The notes under the pieces were generated by a model, which was not told the DNA's origin, did not search any database, and saw only the letters and a program-made list of their open reading frames with translations. Below, piece after piece: positions 20,101 to 25,261 of a stretch of 25,261 nt of DNA; position 1 is the stretch's first letter, and each line of letters begins with the position of its first letter. The DNA comes from Blastocladiella britannica (lineage: Eukaryota > Blastocladiomycota > Blastocladiomycetes > Blastocladiales > Blastocladiaceae). The stretch lies in the NCBI GenBank assembly GCA_025349905.2, contig MU624764.1:1-25261 (forward strand), given 5' to 3'. The position numbers and the translations under genes were made by a program.

Positions 20101-22393
20101 TCACCAACTGCTCACGCTGCACATCAAAGGATTGGGCAGATGCACCGAGTTGCGCGTCCAATGCGGATACCTTGGAGCGTAGGTCGGCCGCTTGCTGGCG
20201 AGCCTCCGCAAGGTCAGACTCGAGAGCGGTTTGGCGTGCCTTGGCATCCGAGAGCTGCTGCTCCAGCTGCCCCGTGGTGCCATTCAGCAGCGTGGCCGTG
20301 TGCGCAAGCTGGTCGGCACAGCTTTGCGTGCTTTTGAGCTCGGCAGTGGTTGTGGCAAGGACAGACCGTGTCTCGTTCACCTCGACCGCCAATTGTTGTT
20401 GCTCCATCGTCCACTCGCTGGCTTGAGCATCGTGTGCGTCCCGCGCCGCTGCCAAGGTGGCAATGAGGTCGTCGATTTGGCCGCGAGCAGCATTGAGCTC
20501 CTGGGTGCGTGTAGCCAAGTCGGCGCGAAGCGTGTCGAGCTCAGCATCCAAGGCCGCGCGCTCCGTGACGGCAGTTCCCAGCCCACGGCGAGTCTCGTCA
20601 AGTTGGTGCCGTGCTTCCAGCAGTTGCGCGGCCAGGATCGCCTTTTCGGACTGCAGTTGCTCAAGGCGAGCGGTCGCGCCAGCGAGGGCAGATGCAGCCT
20701 TGTCGGCGCGGTCGCGTTCGCCATCGCGGGCCTGCAGGACGCGGGCCACCTCCTCGCGAAGGTGGCCAAGCTTGGCCACAGCGTCGTCGCGCTCGCTGCC
20801 ACGTTGCTCGGCATCGCGTGCCACTTGTGCCATGTCGGTTGCCCACTTGGCGCGGGCCGTGACGATCTCGTCCCGCGCACTGGCGCATTGGGCCGCGGCC
20901 GCCTCGGCGCGTGACGTCAATTCGCAGCGCTCGTCGTCCCACGACGACTGCAGCTGCGCAGCATCGCGCTTTTGCGCCTCGATGGTCTCGGTCAGCGCCG
21001 CCAGTTCCGCCACCGTGCGGTTGCGGTATTCGAGAAAGGCGTTTTGCAGCTCGGAGCGATTCTCGCGCATCGCAATGTAGTCCGTGTGCAGTTCGTTGCG
21101 CTGGGTCGTCACCTCGGCCAAGGATGTTTGCAGATTGGTCAGTTGGGAGGTATATTCCTCGCGCGAGTGTACATGCGCCGCGTCGCTCTCGTCAGCGCGC
21201 TCGCGGAGAGCTGACTCGCGCAGAACCGCGTCGTCGCGTTGGGTACGGGCCACGGCCGCCGCCTGTCGTTCGGCGGCGATCAGCGTGTCTTTACTCTTTG
21301 CGTCCTGCTGAGCGGCCGCGAGCTGGCGCTGCAAGTGGTCGCGTTCGGCCGTGAGCGCCGCGGTGCGCGCCTGCACGTCGGTGGCTTCCCGGACGACGCG
21401 GTCGATTTTGGCTTCGAGGCCACGGCGGTCGGTGTCGCTTGCGGCGAGCGCGGCCTCGGCCCGTTCGCGCGCGTCAATTTCGGCCGTGAGCTCGTCGGCG
21501 AGATCCTTGACCCGTGTGGCCAGCGCGGTCGCGTCCTCCTCGGCCGTGTTGCGCTCGACCCGCAGATCGTCCACCTCACGCAGTACGCGCGCGAGCTCAA
21601 TGCGCTTTGCATCCAGTGCCTCGCGCGTGGACGCCTGCCCGCGGACCGCGTTCTCGAGCTGCTGCTTGACGGCGGCGTGGCGCGTGGTCAGCGTGTTGAG
21701 CTCGGCGCGCGTCGACTGCAGGACCGTCTGCACGCCCTCCAGCTGCTCTTGCGACGCCGTCAGCTGCTGAGCCAGTGTCGCGCGTTCCTGCCCGATATTT
21801 TTCAGATCGGATTCCAGCGACCGCAGCGATGCCTGCAGGTCCGAGAGCTCGGTGCGTGTGGCCGCGAGCTGCGCGCGCAGAGTGTCGGCGTCGCGCGCCT
21901 TGCGTTCCAGGTCGTTCATCATGCGATGCCGCACCTCAAGCGAATCGGAGCGCTTTTGCGCATTATCGAGCTGTAAGCGCATATTTGGTGAGTATACACG
22001 GCTCCCCTGCATACTAATATGAAAAAATACATACCGCAGTGCGGCATCTATCCAGGTGTGCGTTGAGGTCGCGAATGACATTGTCCTTGGTGCGGACCTC
22101 GGTCTCGAGTCGCGACTTTTCAACCGTCAAGGCCTGAATGCGGCTCTTGTGCCGCTCAATGGTCGATTTGACATCGCCTTCGAGGCGCTCAAAGTGGTCC
22201 AGTTGCTTGCGCACATCGCGGACCTTTTGTCATTGCATAATAGAGTGAATATAAGCGCAATCCAAGCATAACGAAAATGTACCTCGCGCGATATCCGTTG
22301 TGTGACGTCGTCGGTCTCGGGCGTGTTTTGGTCGGCAAAGGCAGCGGATGCCGAGACTCGTTGGCTCCGCTCTTTGACGGGCGTCGTGTCCAT
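17180..22393 (-). CDS. Giant coiled-coil protein with HMMR-like C-terminal motif
   Basis: Minus-strand exons 22393-22283, 22223-22035 and 21970-17180 give 1,696 residues, with introns of 59 and 64 nt. The N-terminal 37 residues are non-helical and contain TPVKER, a consensus CDK site. From about residue 38 to 1570 the sequence is an almost unbroken heptad-type coiled coil rich in Ala, Glu, Gln, Leu and Arg, with only short breaks. Near the end, residues 1518-1548 carry GHQNPNQPIKLFARIKEEKL, which resembles the conserved C-terminal motif shared by HMMR (RHAMM) and the tail of kinesin-12. A polyproline run at 1571-1576 and a Ser/Pro-rich tail with further TP-x-R sites follow. HMMR proteins bind microtubules, spindles and centrosomes; that role is inferred here. 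No motor, kinase or membrane domain is visible. A generic golgin- or myosin-tail-like protein is the alternative. Confidence 0.85.
17627..17719 (-). other. HMMR/kinesin-12-tail-like motif within the coiled-coil gene
   Basis: This interval encodes residues 1518-1548. The GHQN start, spaced basic residues, KEEK and a following Leu-rich heptad match the pattern I remember for the HMMR C-terminal domain (Pfam HMMR_C). In animals this region contributes to spindle-pole targeting. The call is by eye, without a profile search. Confidence 0.5.
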
Positions 22394-22825
22394 TTTTTTT
22401 CGTCAGTTTTGGTTTGAAAGGCAAAGTTTTCTCACTTGAACTTGACCGCATCGCTCTTTCTCCTTTCCATTGACGCATTGGAGTTCCCCTCGGCCGAATT
22501 GCGCAGTGATCCAACCTGTTCAAGGGTGTCTTGTCTTGCGCCCTTATGGCTCGCTCAAGTGAGGATCAAAAAAAGTTGAAGTGATCCTTGACCCGTTTTC
22601 ATTCAAGGATTACGCACACCCAGCCGATCTCACTGCTTGCCGCCCCAGATCGACGGTATACCGGGATGCGTGATTTGATGCATGGAGTAGTCAATTTCAG
22701 GATCCGTTTCGTTGTGGCTTTTGCAGTCATGAAGTTGTCGAGCTCACTCCAAATTTCAGAAAATGCATAATCCCCTCGTCGCCCTCGCTCCCTCCTTGAG
22801 CAATTATAAATCATAGAAAGAAATA
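22394..22825. promoter_or_regulatory. 432-bp divergent intergenic region
   Basis: This is the only gene-free stretch over 300 bp. It separates the divergent coiled-coil and kexin-like genes and should hold both promoters. An AT-rich ATTATAAATC lies about 20 nt before the kexin-like start codon, rather close for a TATA box. A short open frame at 22588-22770 has no coding character that I can see. Two small inverted repeats are listed separately. No RNA gene is recognisable. Confidence 0.5.
22431..22587. repeat. Short inverted repeats in the divergent promoter
   Basis: CTCACTTGA (22431-22439) and TCAAGTGAG (22555-22563) form a perfect 9-bp inverted repeat about 115 bp apart. GGATCA (22563-22568) and TGATCC (22582-22587) form a 6-bp pair around an A-rich core. 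They could be binding sites for a dimeric factor, but such short repeats can occur by chance. Confidence 0.3.
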
Positions 22826-25089
22826 ATGCTGCCAAAGTCACCAACATGCTCGTCCCTGCGCCGGACATGCGTTCTCGCACTCATCGCCTGGATGGCGCAC
22901 ATCGCCGTCGCTACTATCGACGCCTCCGACGCCAGCCCCCTGCCATCAACGAACGTCGACTGGCTTTTACGCCTCGGCCCAGGTTGCGCCGCCACATCTG
23001 ACATCGACACCGCCGAGGGAACAAGGGTTCTGGCTCAGGCGCTGGACTCGCTACACGCCGAGCTCGGCGTATACGGGCACATGTTACCGAGCCACCGCGT
23101 CCTAGTCCCGCACCCATGGAAGGCGCTCGGCACGCCCGTTGGTCATCGCGTTCCGGCCAAAATCGCCAGCTACTTTGCGCCATGTGACGTTCTGGAAATG
23201 GAGCTTGTACCCGGAACGGCATCGGCAGCCATAGACGGCCCACCCAACGTCTCCAAGCAGCTGGTTGTCCCCGCTGCACGCATCACGTCGTCTTCCGACA
23301 ATGCTGCGTTCGGGACGCTGCTGTCGTCCATCCACGATGCGCAATTTGGCAACCAGTGGCACCTCACTGCCAATATCTCCAACACCCATATCAACGTGCT
23401 GCCCGTGTGGGGCGCAGGGGTGACGGGCAAAGGCGTGGTGATTCAGGTGGCCGACGATGGCCTCGATCACACCAACCTGGATCTCGTGGATGCGTTTGTG
23501 CCGGCGGTTTCGTTTGACTACGTCTCCAATTCCCCGGACCCCATGCCCAAGGGGACGCAGGCGCACGGCACCAAGGCTGCGGGACTGGCACTTGCGCGCA
23601 AGAACGACTTTTGCGGAGTGGGTGTCGCTTACGATGCGTCACTTGCTGGTGCGCGCATCTTGCCCCTTGCTGGTGAGACGGTGGCTCCCAGTGACGCGAG
23701 GGAGGCGGCGGCGCTCAGCAGTAACCTCGACAAGATCCACGTCCACTCCAACTCATGGGGTCCCGGTGACGACGGCGTGACGGTCAAGGGTCCCGGACCG
23801 TTGATGGCCGAGGCTTTCCGCAAGAACGTCGTGACTGGCCGCGGTGGCAAGGGTTCCTTATATATGTGGGCGGCGGGGAACGGCCGGTATGTCCTTTATT
23901 GCCGTTTTTTTTTGCATTGTCGTGCTCACACCGGTTTTCTTTTTGGTTGATAGGATGGACTATGACAATTGCAACTATGATGGTACGCTCAATTGGTTCC
24001 TTGGTTTACATTCAAACTGACAATTGATGCATGGACAGGTTACGCAAACTCGATCTATACCATTTCCATCAGCGCGATCCACCTTGGAAACCAGATTGCC
24101 GAGTACAGCGAAGAATGTCCCGCGATCCTCGTGTCGACCTACTCGTCCTTTGACTACAAGGATACAACGACTGCGATGGTATGATACACATCTTATTTGA
24201 CTTGTCGATACGATGGACGATGGATGGTATTAATCAAGAAATATATATACAGACAACATGCTCGTTCGGGGTGCAGGGTTGCGTCAACAACTTTGGCGGC
24301 ACGTCGGCGGCAACGCCCATCGCCGCCGGCATGGTGGCGCTGATGCTGCAGGTGCGCCCCGAGCTGCGGTGGCGCGACGTGCTGTATCTCTTAGTGCGCA
24401 ATGCGGTGCCGCTAGACCTGGCGTCGCCAACATGGGAGAAGACGACCTCGACACTCATGTACTCGCCGCGGTACGGGTTTGGGAAGATGGATGCCGAAAA
24501 GCTGGTCAAGGCGGCGCGGACATGGCCGCTGATTCCAGGCAGCATGTCCGAGTGGCACTCACCGACCAAGAGCGTTGGCCGGCCGATCCCCGCCGGCGTC
24601 AAGATTGCCAGCGTGATCACGGTCCCTGCCGGCGACTCCGTGCCGGGCCGCATCGAGCAGGTGCAGGTGTCAGTGAACGTGTCGTCGACGGCGCTCGGGT
24701 ACTTGGTGTACACGCTGCGGTCGCCGTCGGGTGCATCGAGCCGCCTGACCACGGTGCGGTACCATCACGACAAGACCAAACTCACCGACTGGCTCGTGTG
24801 GAACCTCACCACGGTGCGGTTCTGGGACGAGGGGCAGGTGGCCGGCGACTGGACCCTCGAGATCCTCGACTCGAACATTGCGCACTTTGGCAACTGGGAC
24901 TCGTGGGGTTTGCACCTCTACGGGATGGCGACCAAGGACTATGCCGTGATGAAGGACAACCTGGCCAAGGCCCCACAGGGCCAGACCGCTGCGGGCGGGC
25001 AGCAGGGGGCCGCGCCGAGTGGTGCATCCACTGTCACCAGCACACTGCTCCACTCCGTGCTGGCCCTTGCTATCTTCTTTGCGCTTTAA
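22826..25089 (+). CDS. Kexin/furin-like S8B serine protease with P domain and GPI-like tail
   Basis: Exons 22826-23886, 23955-23983, 24039-24178 and 24253-25089 give 688 residues; the second exon is only 29 nt. Introns are 68, 55 and 74 nt. A signal peptide (CVLALIAWMAHIAVA, cleavage near residue 29) is followed by a prodomain to about residue 165. The subtilisin domain has the full triad: Asp210 (VADDGLDH), His247 (AHGTKAAG) and Ser428 (GGTSAATP), with oxyanion Asn352 (AAGNGR). SWGPGDDG and NCNYDGYANSIYTIS are proprotein-convertase signatures. A P domain follows from about residue 480 (SEWHSP ... FGNWDSWGLHLYG). The C-terminus has a short Gln/Gly/Ala linker and a hydrophobic end, LLHSVLALAIFFAL, with no cytosolic tail, so it resembles a GPI-attachment signal. 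The expected role is cleavage of secretory precursors. There is no dibasic site at the prodomain junction, which is unusual. Confidence 0.9.
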
Positions 25090-25261
25090 TATTGACTTTT
25101 TCGTGAAAAATGAAAGTCGGCGCCAAATTTTGCCAACTTCCCACGAATCCGTACAATCAGGTTGATTCTGCTGTCAGGTCCGCACCGATGACCCGACTGC
25201 ATCCTGAGCCACTGGTCCAGATCTGAGCCCCTCGGCCGGTTGTTGTTGTTGATCTTCTCAG
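25090..25261. other. 3' flank of the kexin-like gene, no gene recognised
   Basis: A TTTTT-CGTG-AAAAA hairpin-like palindrome, inside a larger GACTTT...AAAGTC pair, follows the stop codon by about ten bases. No AATAAA is visible. The window ends in TGTTGTTGATCTTCTCAG, which could be an intron acceptor of a next plus-strand gene, but no exon can be confirmed. Confidence 0.3.

Noticed and set aside
19284..20426. 380-codon Ser/Ala-rich plus-strand open frame opposite the coiled-coil gene
   Set aside because: It is the complement of Glu/Leu/Ala coiled-coil codons; repeated Ser-Arg-Ala composition without structure.
22588..22770. 60-codon open frame in the divergent promoter
   Set aside because: Short, no codon bias, no recognisable motif, and located where promoters are required.
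1..25261. Bacterial-type operons, CRISPR arrays, tRNA genes, insertion sequences or viral inserts
   Set aside because: None seen; spliceosomal introns and eukaryotic gene families account for the window.

Overview
The window is nuclear DNA from a eukaryote with a compact, GC-rich, intron-bearing genome. It holds ten protein-coding genes, one of them cut by the left edge. I rebuilt 28 candidate introns by hand, mostly 52-87 nt long. Nine gene models have consistent splice phases and a length divisible by three. Donors read mostly GTNYG rather than the usual GTRAG. I see no rRNA, tRNA, CRISPR or transposon. The gene set is a fungal-style Kex2/furin-like protease, PET127, a fungal-style MFSD1 relative and an EF-hand/WD-repeat protein of a type usually linked to cilia. 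That mix, with Ala/Pro/Ser-rich insertions, suggests a zoosporic (flagellated) fungus such as Blastocladiomycota or a chytrid. Another flagellated protist close to opisthokonts is also possible. This placement is inference; no rRNA is present to settle it.

Layout from left to right: 28-683 (+), 3' exons of an unrecognised protein; 722-2498 (-), MFSD1-like transporter; 2640-7504 (+), EF-hand/WD40 protein of the WDR49/WDR64/EFCAB8 type; 7544-9744 (-), PET127, mitochondrial RNA processing; 9803-10687 (-), ubiquitin C-terminal hydrolase UCHL3-like; 10750-11519 (-), peroxiredoxin-like PRXL2A; 11705-13086 (-), WRAP53/TCAB1-like WD40 protein; 13199-17140 (+), TRAPPC9/Trs120 TRAPP II subunit; 17180-22393 (-), a 1,696-residue coiled-coil protein with an HMMR-like C-terminal motif; 22826-25089 (+), a secreted kexin/furin-like protease with a GPI-anchor-like tail.

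The genes are single-copy housekeeping or cell-biology genes and do not form a pathway. The architecture is notable. Three convergent pairs are separated by 38, 39 and 39 bp between stop codons. Four minus-strand genes are packed head-to-tail with gaps of 58, 62 and 185 bp. Two divergent pairs share promoters of 141 and 112 bp. The only gene-free stretch over 300 bp is 22394-22825, a divergent promoter region.

The observations most worth following are the HMMR-like coiled-coil protein, the kexin-like protease that lacks a dibasic maturation site and ends in a GPI-like signal, the GTNYG donor consensus, the near-constant convergent spacing, and the unidentified conserved-looking C-terminal domain of the first gene. 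I did not find a clearly new multi-gene system.
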